A program made the translations under genes and the position numbers. Positions 1 to 9,306 of a stretch of 37,343 nt of DNA are shown one piece after another. The notes beneath the pieces are model-generated. The model saw only the letters and a program-made list of their open reading frames with translations. It was not told the DNA's origin and ran no database searches. Source of the DNA: Leptospiraceae bacterium. GTDB taxonomy: Bacteria > Spirochaetota > Leptospiria > Leptospirales > Leptospiraceae. The stretch covers positions 1-37,343 of the forward strand of contig JANYCR010000438.1 of NCBI GenBank assembly GCA_025360185.1, in the 5' to 3' direction. Within the stretch, counting starts at the first letter, position 1, and each line of letters starts with the position of its first letter.

Positions 1-61
1 TTTTAAAGAAATCTAAAAAACTACGTCTTAGCTCAATGTCGATATTGTTCTGTGTTTCCAT
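1..61 (-). CDS. 5' end of a gene running off the left edge, possibly alanyl-tRNA synthetase
   Basis: An ATG at 61 opens a frame that stays open to the window edge and gives only 20 residues, METQNNIDIELRRSFLDFFK. An AAGG about eight bases upstream could be its ribosome binding site. The string LRRSFLDFFK resembles the start of alanyl-tRNA synthetase, where a LRxxFLxFF motif precedes the class II catalytic core. It lies 45 bases downstream of the DUF2252 gene on the same strand and may be cotranscribed with it. Twenty residues are too few to be sure: the gene start is well supported, the product is a guess. Confidence 0.45.
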   Translation of the reverse strand, partial: METQNNIDIELRRSFLDFFK

Positions 62-106
62 AAAATGCCTTGGAGTTCAATTCATTTTTTAAATAATTTA
101 ATACGA

Positions 107-1420
107 TTATTCTCCAAGCCACTCTAGACATAAACCAAAATCACTGTGTACTTGTTCTGAATAATTGATAGCGAGTGCTACAATCTTATTTCGAGTAGCT
201 GACCAAAGTTTAATAGCGGATAACGCAGTATTTGCAAACGAAATAGAGGTAGACTTAATTAGGATAGATTTGTAAGAACGACTATGAGCATAAGCAATTG
301 CTCTTGCGGAATGTTTAAGATATTTTTTAAAGTCTGCCTGAGAATGAAAATCTTTAGATTCAAGTTTTTTCTTAAAAGGAGAAATTCTTGTAACAAGATA
401 AGAACGATTTGCCGTTATTAGAGTTCCCAAAAAACTATCTGGATTTGTAAGCATAGCCTTACAGGCTGTCTTAGTTCGCTCTGCATGATTTGTAAAAAAT
501 GAATGATACTCGGCTTCTGATAAATCTTTCATAAAAAAAAGACAGGGTAGTCTTTGTTCTTTAACTTCTAGTAGAATCGGATCCGAATCTCCTTGAATTA
601 GCACATAATACTTATAAACCCCTTGGCTACCCATACCGGAATTAATACGACGGGCAATCTGGTGAATTTGAAAAAAGCTATAACCTTTTTCAAGGGAGAA
701 TTCTCCTAAGCCTTCTACATAATTATTCCAATTCGCTTTTACTTCTTGTAATTCTACTTCCGTTAGCTCTCGTAGTTCTGGATTAGAAAAATTAAACTGG
801 ACTTTCCCCTCAACAATCTGTGTCCATTTAGCAAGAAGCGTTGCGTTGGATTTTTTATCTTTTAGTTCTTCTAAGGTGTCTTTAGGAAAGCCGTCCAAAT
901 TCTTTTCGATTAATTCTAATTCCTTTCCATCTTCACTAATTTCGATTAACGTTTCTTGATATTCTTTTAAAAAGTATTCAGCAAGTTCCGATGTCTCCTC
1001 GTTTGTAAATTTGAAGCCAACATCTTCTTGTTGCAAAAAAATACTCGCAACAAATCGAATCAAGTCTAAATAAAACGGAGCAATGTAGGATTCATCGAAA
1101 TCATTCACATCAAGCTTGATTTGACCGTCCGCATTTTCAAAGAAGCCCAGATTTTGGGTGTGCAAATCTCCCTGTATCCAGGTTTTGATGCGCGGAGTTT
1201 CTTTCCACTCTGTAGGAATTAAAATCAAACCAGAATCAATGTCTTTATAAAACAAATGCGCTGTCGCTCTAAAAAAATGATAGGGCGATTCTTTCATCTC
1301 TTTGAATTTATTCTTTCGAATGGATTCATCTGCTATGAAACTGTTCCAGGAAGTGATTTCTTTTTTCAAGAAATCACTTCTGGATGAATTTGTGTTGGTT
1401 TGCGTTTGTTCTGATGACAT
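107..1420 (-). CDS. DUF2252 family protein
   Basis: This 437-residue protein matches the DUF2252 family, which has a phosphotransferase-like (APH/protein-kinase-like) core. The visible signature is GDLHTQN at residues 84-90 (the HxxN catalytic-loop type) followed by DVNDFDE at 104-110 (the metal-binding DFD type). It has no signal peptide or membrane segment and should be cytoplasmic. Its start lies 10 bases after the stop of the solute-binding lipoprotein gene, so the two are probably cotranscribed. No strong Shine-Dalgarno is seen; the AAGAAG at the 3' end of the upstream gene may serve. The substrate of DUF2252 proteins is not known to me and nothing here reveals it. Confidence 0.85.
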   Translation of the reverse strand: MSSEQTQTNTNSSRSDFLKKEITSWNSFIADESIRKNKFKEMKESPYHFFRATAHLFYKDIDSGLILIPTEWKETPRIKTWIQGDLHTQNLGFFENADGQIKLDVNDFDESYIAPFYLDLIRFVASIFLQQEDVGFKFTNEETSELAEYFLKEYQETLIEISEDGKELELIEKNLDGFPKDTLEELKDKKSNATLLAKWTQIVEGKVQFNFSNPELRELTEVELQEVKANWNNYVEGLGEFSLEKGYSFFQIHQIARRINSGMGSQGVYKYYVLIQGDSDPILLEVKEQRLPCLFFMKDLSEAEYHSFFTNHAERTKTACKAMLTNPDSFLGTLITANRSYLVTRISPFKKKLESKDFHSQADFKKYLKHSARAIAYAHSRSYKSILIKSTSISFANTALSAIKLWSATRNKIVALAINYSEQVHSDFGLCLEWLGE

Positions 1421-1430
1421 TTTTTTAGAA

Positions 1431-3410
1431 TTACTTCTTCTTATCCTTGTCTTTCTTTGTTGTTTTCGAAGTAGTCTTTGTAGGCTTCACTTGCTTAGCC
1501 GGTGTTTTCTTTTCTACTTTTTTAGGAACAGGCTTTTCGATTGGAGCTTCGGATTCTGTTTCTTCTTCTAAAATTTGCGGCGGATCAATTTTAGGAAGCT
1601 TCACCTCTTTAGGACTTGGAGGCAATGCGGCATTATCCTTGATTGCTTTTTCGAGTTCTTCATTCTTCTTAGCGTCTAACCACCAGTAGTCGGTTGCATA
1701 GTCTTCTGTGCCATAACGACCGAGTGGCATTTCAGGCATACCGAACTTATTCCAATACATGAGTCTAACATTGGTTAGATGCCAGAGTAATACATAAGGG
1801 TATTCTTTATAAACGATGGTGTCAATTTTTTTAACTATTTCATTTCTTTTGCCAAGACTAAATTCTGATTTTTGTTTTTCAATGAGCGCATCGACTTCTT
1901 TATTTTTGATTCCCGCTAAATTATTCTGACCCTTCTCATCTGCGTATTTAGAAAACCACATTGACTCTGGGTCTTTAAATATACCGCCTCCCCAGGCAGC
2001 CCAGGTCAGGTCAAAATCGTAATTATCTTTTCTTGCACTCCAAGCAGCGAGGTCAGTAGTTTCAATGCTTGCCTTTATCCCCAATTGCTTTGCTGCTTCC
2101 ATGAAAACGGTAAAATATTTTTCGGTGCTCTTATCTCTATCTAAAATAGTAATGGAAAATTCCTTCCCACCTTTTTCTAAAATTCCAGCAGCGTTTGGTT
2201 TCCATCCCGCTTCCTTCAAAAGATCACGAGCCTTCTCAGGATCAAATTCAATTGCTTCGTTTGGATTAATTTCCCCATTCAAATAAAAATCTGGATAATA
2301 GCTATTAGTCGGATCATATTCATTATAGGCAAGCTTCTCAATCATCTCTTTACGATTTACAAGATGAGCTATTGCTTTACGAACGCGTTTGTCCTTGAAA
2401 ATATCTCTTCTAGTATTCATCGCCCAGCCTTGAAATCCAAGCGGCTTTTCATTGAAGATTCTTTGTTTAACAATATAATTTTTATCGAACTTGTCTCCAA
2501 CTGCTTCTGTTACCCATGTAGCAGCTTTGTAAGAGGGGAAAATATCCATATCTCCCTTAATCATTGCCTGGTAACCAATTGCTTCTTCATTGTAAACTTT
2601 ATAGAATACGTCATCAAAGTTATAACGACCTTTGTTAAATGGGTAAGCTCTTTGCCAGTAGTCTCCACGACGAACCATTCGCACATAACGTCCCGGTTTT
2701 GATTCTGCTAATCTATAAGGACCGGATATAACTGGAAATTCAAAATTTTCTTTGTTAAAATCTTTTCCTTCATAATAATGCTTTGGTAGAATATAAATTC
2801 CAGTTGCGATAGTATTAAAATTATCCCAATGAATATTTTTCGCAGTGAATTCTATCGTATAATCATCAATAACCACTGGAACTTCAAAGCGAGAAAGCCC
2901 GATGCGGAAAATGGCTGTATTGTTCTTCTTGTCCATAATTGTATTGAAAGTAAAGAGAACGTCATGCGCTGTGATAGGTTTGTCATCTGACCATTTTGCA
3001 TTTTGATCTATGAGGAAGGTAAATTTTTTCTTATCTTTAGAAATTTTCCATTCTTTTGCGATATGAGGAATATTGTCTAAGGTAATTGGGTGATTAACGG
3101 TTAACGATTCAAACATAGAAGTATAAATGCGAGCCGTGGTAGACATTTGCTCTAAATAATAATTTAGAGATTTAGGAAATTGATGACTATAGATTTTGAA
3201 AGCGCCACCTTTCACCGCACTTTGAGACGCAATAGGGTTCGGTTGTTTTAGCACTTCTGGGATAGAACTTTCTTCGCCAGTCCAGGGAACATCTTCTACT
3301 TTAATAGCCTGAATCTCTTCCACTTTTTCTGTTTTCTTGCAAGAAAAGAATGGATGAATTACCAAACTTAATAGGAATAGGTTTGTAATTAAAATAAATC
3401 TTGGTTTCAA
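1431..3410 (-). CDS. ABC transporter substrate-binding lipoprotein, family 5 (peptide/oligopeptide type)
   Basis: The protein is a DppA/OppA-type solute-binding protein (SBP_bac_5). Family marks include WKISKDKKKFTFLID, WSDDKPITAHDV, VISGPYRL and RVRKAIAHLVNRKEM. It would deliver a ligand, probably a peptide, to an ABC importer, but no permease or ATPase gene is in the window. I place the start at TTG 3410, because AAGGA (3422-3418) sits 7 bases upstream and the product then begins MKPRFILITN with a normal signal peptide ending at a spirochaetal lipobox, FFSC (Cys24). An ATG at 3431 is the alternative and would overlap the divergent GH13 gene. The C-terminal 40 or so residues are a Lys/Pro-rich tail outside the usual family fold. 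The DUF2252 gene follows after 10 bases. Confidence 0.88.
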   Translation of the reverse strand: MKPRFILITNLFLLSLVIHPFFSCKKTEKVEEIQAIKVEDVPWTGEESSIPEVLKQPNPIASQSAVKGGAFKIYSHQFPKSLNYYLEQMSTTARIYTSMFESLTVNHPITLDNIPHIAKEWKISKDKKKFTFLIDQNAKWSDDKPITAHDVLFTFNTIMDKKNNTAIFRIGLSRFEVPVVIDDYTIEFTAKNIHWDNFNTIATGIYILPKHYYEGKDFNKENFEFPVISGPYRLAESKPGRYVRMVRRGDYWQRAYPFNKGRYNFDDVFYKVYNEEAIGYQAMIKGDMDIFPSYKAATWVTEAVGDKFDKNYIVKQRIFNEKPLGFQGWAMNTRRDIFKDKRVRKAIAHLVNRKEMIEKLAYNEYDPTNSYYPDFYLNGEINPNEAIEFDPEKARDLLKEAGWKPNAAGILEKGGKEFSITILDRDKSTEKYFTVFMEAAKQLGIKASIETTDLAAWSARKDNYDFDLTWAAWGGGIFKDPESMWFSKYADEKGQNNLAGIKNKEVDALIEKQKSEFSLGKRNEIVKKIDTIVYKEYPYVLLWHLTNVRLMYWNKFGMPEMPLGRYGTEDYATDYWWLDAKKNEELEKAIKDNAALPPSPKEVKLPKIDPPQILEEETESEAPIEKPVPKKVEKKTPAKQVKPTKTTSKTTKKDKDKKK

Positions 3411-3417
3411 TCGAGTA

Positions 3418-3422
3418 TCCTT
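3418..3422 (-). promoter_or_regulatory. Ribosome binding site that decides the lipoprotein start
   Basis: On the minus strand AAGGA is followed by a 7-base spacer and then TTG at 3410. It lies in the 12 bases separating the lipoprotein gene from the divergent GH13 gene. It favours a TTG start over the ATG at 3431, for which no equivalent site is visible. Confidence 0.6.
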
Positions 3423-4895
3423 ATGAATCATAATAACTTTAATCAACTTTTTATTTATCAATTAAATACTAGAATTTTTTGTATTGAACACGGTCAGAAA
3501 ATACTTAGGATACCGGAAAATTTTTTTACGTCACTGGAAGTCATTGCTGCCGATGTAGTATGGCTTATGGGAGTTTGGTACCCTTCGTTGGCATCCGTAA
3601 ATATTTGCAGAATGCATGAGGGACTTGGACATGAGTTTCACAAGACATTACCTGATTTGCAAAGTTTTGACATCATCGGTTCGCCGTACGCGATTTACGA
3701 ATATATACCTAATCCAATGATTGCGGAACATATTTTAGAATTAAAACAATTCCGATATAAGTTAAATGCAATTGGGAAAAAACTAATTTTAGATTTTGTT
3801 CCAAATCATATGGCAGTTGATTCTCCTCTCGTGAAACAATATCCAGATTTATTTCTCTATAAAAAAGAAGAGAATGCTACCGTTTGCAAAAATTCCTTTT
3901 TACATAAGAACGGACGAATTTATTATTACGGAAGAGATCCTTATTACGATGGATGGACTGACACAGTTCAATGGGATTTTTCACATCCCCAAACAGTAAA
4001 GCTTCATGCAAAAATACTTTCGGAAATTGTAGATGCCTGTGATGGATTAAGATGCGATATGGCAATGCTTCCACTCGAAGATGTATTTGAGCGAACCCAC
4101 GGCAAACGCGCATTACCCTACTGGAAAGAATTGATTGAAGGTATAAAAGAAAATCGTCCAGACTTTTTGTTTATAGCCGAGGTTTATTGGAATCGGGAAT
4201 ACGATTTGCAACAATTAGGATTTGATTATACCTATGACAAGACCCTTTATGATAGGTTAAAGAATCGAGATGGAGAAGGAGTTCGTTTGCACCTAGAGGC
4301 AGCAGAGGATTATCAGAATCATTCGCTGCGATTTCTAGAAAATCATGACGAAGAAAGAGCAGCAGAAACATTTGGCGAACTGGCTAACTCTGACTTTGCG
4401 TTACTTTGTTTTTTACCCGGAAGTATACTCTACCACCAGGGTCAGCGGGAAGGAAGAAAAATTAAAATCCCAGTTCAATTAGCACGACTTGCAAATGAAA
4501 CACCAGATAGTTTGTACGAAAGTTTCTTTGACAGAGCGTTTAGTGTGATTCAAGAAAGGCAGGGCAGAAAATTAGAATTAGAAATATTTGCATTAAAATC
4601 CTACGGAGAAGAAGATTCATTACGAGATTGTATTGTCCGAGCAATTTTTAGTTCAGAACATAAATATATAGAAATTCTAATTTTAAATACCTATTCGCAT
4701 GAGATTATGGGCGCGTTACACTTACCTGAAAGTATCCGCAAGATTCTAATGGATTCTAATTTAAGAGAAATTGATTTACTGGATATTTTGTCAGGCGAAA
4801 TGTATTCCCGAGAAAAAAACGTCCTTGAACGTGGAATGTTTATTCGATTGGATGCGGGTAAGGCGCATTGGTTCCTAATGGAATTAGAAGAATAA
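3423..4895 (+). CDS. GH13 alpha-amylase-family glycoside hydrolase
   Basis: This 490-residue protein carries the GH13 conserved regions in order: DFVPNH (124-129, region I), GLRCDMAM with the nucleophile Asp212 (region II), EVYW with the acid/base Glu253 (region III), and NHDE with Asp309 (region IV). The catalytic triad is therefore complete. The N-terminal IYQLNTRI and VWLMGVWYPS strings are typical of a GH13 subgroup often annotated only as alpha-amylase family. There is no signal peptide, so it probably acts on intracellular alpha-glucans or maltooligosaccharides. The start at ATG 3423 is needed to keep the IYQLNTR strand, but it has no visible Shine-Dalgarno. The gene diverges from the lipoprotein gene with 12 bases between them. 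The exact substrate, and whether it hydrolyses or transfers, cannot be read from the sequence. Confidence 0.88.
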   Translation: MNHNNFNQLFIYQLNTRIFCIEHGQKILRIPENFFTSLEVIAADVVWLMGVWYPSLASVNICRMHEGLGHEFHKTLPDLQSFDIIGSPYAIYEYIPNPMIAEHILELKQFRYKLNAIGKKLILDFVPNHMAVDSPLVKQYPDLFLYKKEENATVCKNSFLHKNGRIYYYGRDPYYDGWTDTVQWDFSHPQTVKLHAKILSEIVDACDGLRCDMAMLPLEDVFERTHGKRALPYWKELIEGIKENRPDFLFIAEVYWNREYDLQQLGFDYTYDKTLYDRLKNRDGEGVRLHLEAAEDYQNHSLRFLENHDEERAAETFGELANSDFALLCFLPGSILYHQGQREGRKIKIPVQLARLANETPDSLYESFFDRAFSVIQERQGRKLELEIFALKSYGEEDSLRDCIVRAIFSSEHKYIEILILNTYSHEIMGALHLPESIRKILMDSNLREIDLLDILSGEMYSREKNVLERGMFIRLDAGKAHWFLMELEE

Positions 4896-5015
4896 AGAAA
4901 ACATTTTTTACAGGAGAAATTTTTTCAATTGAATAAAGTGTATATTCATCGCATGCACTTAAATTTGTATCGACAAACCGTTTGCCCATTTCAAAATTAG
5001 ATAATGGAGTCTAAC

Positions 5016-6821
5016 ATGCAAACTAAATTCATTTTATTTTTTATTCTGATGTCCTTTTTCGTCCTAGAGGCTGATCCGATTAGCCGCGAGGGAAAAATCC
5101 AAGATGTAATCCTTTATCGCAACCAAGCATTAATCACAAGAGTCATTGAAGTAGACTTAAAGGAAGGCTCGCATGAAATCATCGTCGCGAAACTTCCATC
5201 GGAGATAATTCAAAATAGCCTTTACGCTGAGGCAGTAGGCGCCGATGTGCGAGCAGCCAAGCTCAAAGTAACGGAATTAAAATCTGATACAGATCCCAAG
5301 CTCGCTGCTCTCGATGACAAAATCGAAAAAGCAAATCTTGATTCAATTCGTCTCACAAAATTATTAGAAGTAACTCGTCAAAAATTAGCATTTCTCACCA
5401 AGCAAGAGGACTTTATTGCAACGACTGAAAAAGTAGAACTCAGTCGTGGAATTCTAAATGCTGATACGATGAAGCAGCTAACACTCTTTAACTTCGATCA
5501 AAAAAAAGAGCTCGCACTCGAAGAATTAAAACTCCAAGAAGATGCTAGAATTTTACAAAAAGAAAAAGACCTTCTCGCTCGAGAACGAAAACAACTTGTA
5601 AAAACATCTCTAAAAAGTATGGACGCAAGTGTCTTCCTCGATAAAATCGGTAATGGCAAATGTGAAATTAAACTCTATTATCTTGTTCAAAATGCAGGCT
5701 GGTCTCCTATTTATAATTTCTACTCCAAGCTTGGCTCTAAAAATGTCCGCGTCGAATTCAACGCTCGCATCCAACAGGTAAGTGGGGAAAATTGGGATAA
5801 TGTGAATTTAACCCTCTCCAATGCCACGCCTGCGCTCAGTGCATTAGCCCCCGGTCTATCGCCATTTCGTATTAGCCTCTCTAATCTTGGGAATACTCTT
5901 GGTCCCGATGATTTAAAGTCTGCCTCTCAAGGTGTCTCAAAAAAAATGAGTGCTGCTTACAACAAGCAAATCGGTGCACAAAATTGGAATGAAACTCAGG
6001 AAGGAAGTTGGGCGATGAACAGTGCGGCTAATGAATACCAGAACTTAGAGCTTCTCGCTAAAGACGAAGATTTGAATATTCTCAAGAAAGACTCTAAACA
6101 AAACAGTTCTGCTCCAAGCGTTAGTTTCAATTTAAAATCAAAAGCATCTTTCTTTAGCAAAGCAGAACAACAATTAGTCAAAGTAGAAAAATCAGAATTA
6201 CCCGCCAAATTTTATAATGTTGCTATTCCTCTTCTGACCTCTTATGTTTTCAGAGAAGCTGAAATTGAAAATGAAACATTCGAGAACTTACTCGAAGGTC
6301 CGGTCAGTGTTTACCTCGATGAAAAATTTGTAGGGCATGGAGAAATTTCGAATGTAGCAAAGGGTCAATCTTTTGTTATGGGATTTGGCGTTGACACACA
6401 GATTCGTGCTCGCCGTGAACTCTACGAAAAGAAAGAAAAAATCCTAGGTGGTAACAAAGAACTCAGTTTTAAAGTACGTGTGATTCTAGAAAACTTTTCT
6501 AAGAAAGCTACCGACTTACGCGTATTAGACCGCATTCCCGCTGAAGATGAAAAAGAAAATGTGCGAATTACTTTAGATCTAAAAAATAATACTTTGAGTA
6601 CCGATGAACTCTATCAACAATATGAGCGGACAAAGGGTATTTTGCGCTGGGACTTAGGATTACAACCGGAAAGCTCTGCCACTAAAGCAAAGACAGTTGA
6701 TTATTCTTATAAACTTGAATTTGATAAAAACCAGCAAGTCTCTTATCCAACTCCCGCTAAAGCAGATCAGATGAGAACTGAATTTGACGAAATCCAAAAG
6801 ATGAAGTATAATAGGAAGTAG
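5016..6821 (+). CDS. MuiA-like protein with DUF4140 and DUF4139 domains
   Basis: The start at ATG 5016 is preferred over the in-frame ATG at 5004, because GGAG (5006-5009) lies 6 bases before it. The product, about 601 residues, has a signal peptide (MQTKFILFFILMSFFVLEA), an N-terminal DUF4140 domain (GKIQDVILYRNQALITRVI), a Lys/Glu-rich coiled coil at roughly residues 90-205, and a C-terminal DUF4139 domain (GWSPIYNFYSK, SGENWDNVNLTLSNATP). Proteins of this layout are annotated as mucoidy inhibitor MuiA-like, but their biochemical role is not established. It is probably exported and may work in the envelope. It stands alone on the plus strand, and a palindromic repeat begins 6 bases after its stop codon. 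Confidence 0.85.
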   Translation: MQTKFILFFILMSFFVLEADPISREGKIQDVILYRNQALITRVIEVDLKEGSHEIIVAKLPSEIIQNSLYAEAVGADVRAAKLKVTELKSDTDPKLAALDDKIEKANLDSIRLTKLLEVTRQKLAFLTKQEDFIATTEKVELSRGILNADTMKQLTLFNFDQKKELALEELKLQEDARILQKEKDLLARERKQLVKTSLKSMDASVFLDKIGNGKCEIKLYYLVQNAGWSPIYNFYSKLGSKNVRVEFNARIQQVSGENWDNVNLTLSNATPALSALAPGLSPFRISLSNLGNTLGPDDLKSASQGVSKKMSAAYNKQIGAQNWNETQEGSWAMNSAANEYQNLELLAKDEDLNILKKDSKQNSSAPSVSFNLKSKASFFSKAEQQLVKVEKSELPAKFYNVAIPLLTSYVFREAEIENETFENLLEGPVSVYLDEKFVGHGEISNVAKGQSFVMGFGVDTQIRARRELYEKKEKILGGNKELSFKVRVILENFSKKATDLRVLDRIPAEDEKENVRITLDLKNNTLSTDELYQQYERTKGILRWDLGLQPESSATKAKTVDYSYKLEFDKNQQVSYPTPAKADQMRTEFDEIQKMKYNRK

Positions 6822-6827
6822 CGGATT

Positions 6828-6901
6828 GTGTCATTCCCGAGTTCTTTTGTCGGGAATCTCAACATCTTGAGATCCCCAACAGAAAATTTTGGGGATGACA
6901 C
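6828..6901. repeat. Palindromic three-hairpin repeat element (about 74 bp)
   Basis: GTGTCATTCCC (6828-6838) pairs with GGGGATGACAC (6891-6901), with one T/G wobble. Between them are three nested stems: ATTCCCGA/TCGGGAAT (6833-6840, 6850-6857), ATCTCAA/TTGAGAT (6856-6862, 6867-6873) and ATCCCCAA/TTGGGGAT (6872-6879, 6889-6896). The whole could fold as a cloverleaf. Elements with TGTCATTCCCG ends are dispersed in many bacterial genomes, in REP- or MITE-like families. It fills the space between two convergent genes and may also act as a bidirectional terminator. Confidence 0.8.
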
Positions 6902-6908
6902 CATTGGT

Positions 6909-8138
6909 CTACTTCCCGTTCGTATTTTGAACTGTGAGTAAATTAATGAAATCGCGGTTGAGTTGATTGATTGATGCCATTACTGAATTGACATTGTTCA
7001 TCTGCTCGGTCGTGATGTGGTTAATCTGAGTTGCCTCATCATTGATCTGCTCGATCTTTTCTCGGAATGTATCATAAATTTCGATTTGACTTTTCATCGT
7101 CTCATCTACTGAATTGACTAGGTTATCAATATTACCCACTTCTTTGATAATTTTTTTAAATGTTTCGCCGCCCTCTGTGACATTTTCATTACCCTTTTGG
7201 ATAATAGAATTAGTCTGCTTAACTAGCTGGTTAATTCCTTTTGTGCTATCTGCTGACTGTTCGGCTAATTTCGATATTTCTCTCGCAACAACCGCAAAGC
7301 CAAGTCCTGCACTCCCCGCCCGCGCAGATTCTATACTTGCATTGAGTGAAAGTAAATTTGTTTGATCTGCAATCGTATCTATCATCTCGATGATGCTTTG
7401 CATTTGCTTTGCATTCTCTTGTATCTTTGCCATCGACTGTAACATGAGCTCTAAATATTGCCCGCCCTTATCCGCAATATCGCTTGTGCTAGTCACAATG
7501 TATAAAACTGCTGACATCATTTGAATCGACTGCGCGTTAGACTCAATAATCTGGTGAGCAATCTCCGTGAGAAAACCGAGATTATCCGATTGCTTTTTGG
7601 TGCTACTCACGACTGAATTTGCCTGTTTTAAAATATCTTCAATCTTCGATGTCACATCTGTCACTGCGGCTAACAGCTTGTTCATCGCTTCTTCCGCACG
7701 GTTTTGCAATTCCATTTTTTCGGTCACGTTCATCGAGAATCCTAGAACGTTAGAAGAAGTATTATTATCCTCAATGATAGGGGCTTTAATTGTCTCTAGA
7801 TAAGTTGCCTTTCCATCTTTGTCCAAGTATTTTGTAATTGGAGGCATAAATTTTTCTTTGGATGCTATGATGTCACGGTCTTGTTTTTGAATTTTCTCAA
7901 CTTGTTCTTTGTTTGGGTTAAAATCAAAATCAGTTTTCCCAATAATATCCTCCATTTTGGAAGCCTTGAAATTACGGGCGAAGTTTTGATTAACTAAAAT
8001 AAATCTTCCTTGGTTGTCCCTGACAAAAGAAATATGAGGAAGATGCCAGAATGCTGTCTTTAGTAGCTTATTCTCTGCTTCCAAAGCCTCAATTCTAGCC
8101 TTATCTTTTTGAAAATATTTCTTTATAAACTCTAACAT
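6909..8138 (-). CDS. Soluble methyl-accepting chemotaxis-like protein with PAS domain
   Basis: The 409-residue protein has a short N-terminal coiled coil, one PAS domain (about residues 27-145, with [20 protein letters not shown] and [13 protein letters not shown]), and an MCP signalling domain whose hairpin tip is recognisable ([20 protein letters not shown], then [19 protein letters not shown]). It has no transmembrane helix, so it is a cytoplasmic sensor that should form dimers and, by family analogy, bind CheW and CheA. The PAS domain probably senses a cytoplasmic small molecule, redox state or energy signal; no cofactor-binding residue can be assigned with confidence. No che genes lie nearby. 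The upstream Shine-Dalgarno is weak. Confidence 0.88.
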   Translation of the reverse strand: MLEFIKKYFQKDKARIEALEAENKLLKTAFWHLPHISFVRDNQGRFILVNQNFARNFKASKMEDIIGKTDFDFNPNKEQVEKIQKQDRDIIASKEKFMPPITKYLDKDGKATYLETIKAPIIEDNNTSSNVLGFSMNVTEKMELQNRAEEAMNKLLAAVTDVTSKIEDILKQANSVVSSTKKQSDNLGFLTEIAHQIIESNAQSIQMMSAVLYIVTSTSDIADKGGQYLELMLQSMAKIQENAKQMQSIIEMIDTIADQTNLLSLNASIESARAGSAGLGFAVVAREISKLAEQSADSTKGINQLVKQTNSIIQKGNENVTEGGETFKKIIKEVGNIDNLVNSVDETMKSQIEIYDTFREKIEQINDEATQINHITTEQMNNVNSVMASINQLNRDFINLLTVQNTNGK

Positions 8139-8379
8139 GAACTGCTTCTGTCTCTATTAACGATACTTCAAAGGTTTTATTTCGTCTATTATTTTCAATC
8201 AGTATAATCTTATCTATAAAATATTATAAATAATTTATTGAGTAACTCAAAAATCCCTTTTTTAAAGCTTATTAAGATTCTGAAATAGGAAGTTACTAGA
8301 AAGCAAGAAAAAAACTAAGAATTTTATGTATTTAAGTCCTTCGTTTATGAACGAAATGTCAAACAAGAGTAGCCGACTA

Positions 8380-8832
8380 TTAGTTTCTAGAAACAAACAT
8401 TTTATTGAAATATTTTTTTCCATCTGTAGTAATGTAATAATACTCATAGAAATCCTTTGTCCGATTGCTTGTGATATGAACGTAAAATGATTTTCCAATT
8501 CGGAAAGGATGATGATTGGATAGATTTTTTATGTCAGGATCAGTAATTTCAGTTTCCTTTACTCTGTAAATGCAATTTGATACCCAGACAATTTCTTGTT
8601 GCACATAATAGTTAGGATTTTTTACAAATACTTTTTGAAAATATTTTTCTCTAATTACTTTATATTCTATGCCATTTGATAATGATATAAAATCAAAATT
8701 ACCCTCTCTATAAATTTTACAATCAGGAATTTTTAAATAAGGGTTATTTAATGATTGAAGTTCAATTGTAAAAATTAGAATTAAAAGAACAATTTGATGT
8801 ATATGCACAGATAACTTTAATTTATTTTTCAA
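8380..8832 (-). CDS. Hypothetical exported protein
   Basis: I do not recognise a family. The frame gives 150 residues with a hydrophobic N-terminal segment (IHQIVLLILIFTIELQS) that looks like a signal peptide, followed by a Tyr/Asn/Ile-rich region containing two Cys (in IPDCKIY and SNCIYRV) that could form a disulfide. The start is TTG at 8832, supported by AGGA eight bases upstream. It is more AT-rich than its neighbours and stands alone, with 240 bases to the next gene downstream and 147 upstream. The latter two stretches hold only small hairpins and no gene I can support. Confidence 0.55.
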   Translation of the reverse strand: MKNKLKLSVHIHQIVLLILIFTIELQSLNNPYLKIPDCKIYREGNFDFISLSNGIEYKVIREKYFQKVFVKNPNYYVQQEIVWVSNCIYRVKETEITDPDIKNLSNHHPFRIGKSFYVHITSNRTKDFYEYYYITTDGKKYFNKMFVSRN

Positions 8833-8979
8833 AATACAAATCCTGTATAATTCTATGTATGAGTAGGATTTGCTTTATTTGCATAGTAAGTATTTTCATA
8901 AAATTCAGGAAAATACAAATTAGCCCGAGAAGTTTATTCAGATTCATTTTTTAAATGCTACACTTATAAATAAGTTCGA

Positions 8980-9258
8980 TTATTTATTATCGCTATGACC
9001 AAGATTTTTATCCGGTGCAATTCTATCTCGAATTAATTGTTTTAATTCTTTCATTTCTGGAAACCTTTCTTTCTCTTTCCGGGAAAATAGTAATTCTCCG
9101 CTTACCCTGATTTCTAAGATTCCACCCTTGCCAGGAATGAGAACAAGTTCTCCTATTTCCGCAACAAAGGTAGTTAGTAATTCTTGCGCCATCCAAGTCG
9201 CTCGTAGTAACCAATTACATTGAGTGCAGTATTCGATTTCTATTCTGGGTTCTTTCAT
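8980..9258 (-). CDS. SelT/SelW/SelH (Rdx) family thioredoxin-like protein, Cys form
   Basis: This 92-residue protein has the Rdx-family layout: a beta strand (IEIEYC), a CxxC motif CTQC at residues 11-14, a conserved helix (NWLLRATWMAQELLTTF), and a downstream GGILEIRVSGELLFSRKEKERFPE stretch. In eukaryotic SelW the second Cys is selenocysteine; here both are Cys. The family is thought to take part in thiol redox reactions, but the substrate is not known. It is the last gene of the minus-strand run rrf2, SDR, protease, rdx, lying 48 bases downstream of the protease frame, and may be cotranscribed with it. Confidence 0.88.
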   Translation of the reverse strand: MKEPRIEIEYCTQCNWLLRATWMAQELLTTFVAEIGELVLIPGKGGILEIRVSGELLFSRKEKERFPEMKELKQLIRDRIAPDKNLGHSDNK

Positions 9259-9306
9259 GAATTACACAATTCTAATCGAATCCAAACTTGAAAAGCTTTT
9301 TAGGAA

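Noticed and set aside
8238-8355. Small palindromes TTGAGT-A-ACTCAA (8238-8250) and TTCGTT-TATG-AACGAA (8340-8355)
   Set aside because: They are short AT-rich stems without a U-tract on the useful strand; I could not support a terminator or operator.
8262-8498. 78-codon open frame on the minus strand
   Set aside because: It overlaps the 150-residue exported protein in another frame, is mostly low-complexity, and lacks a ribosome binding site.
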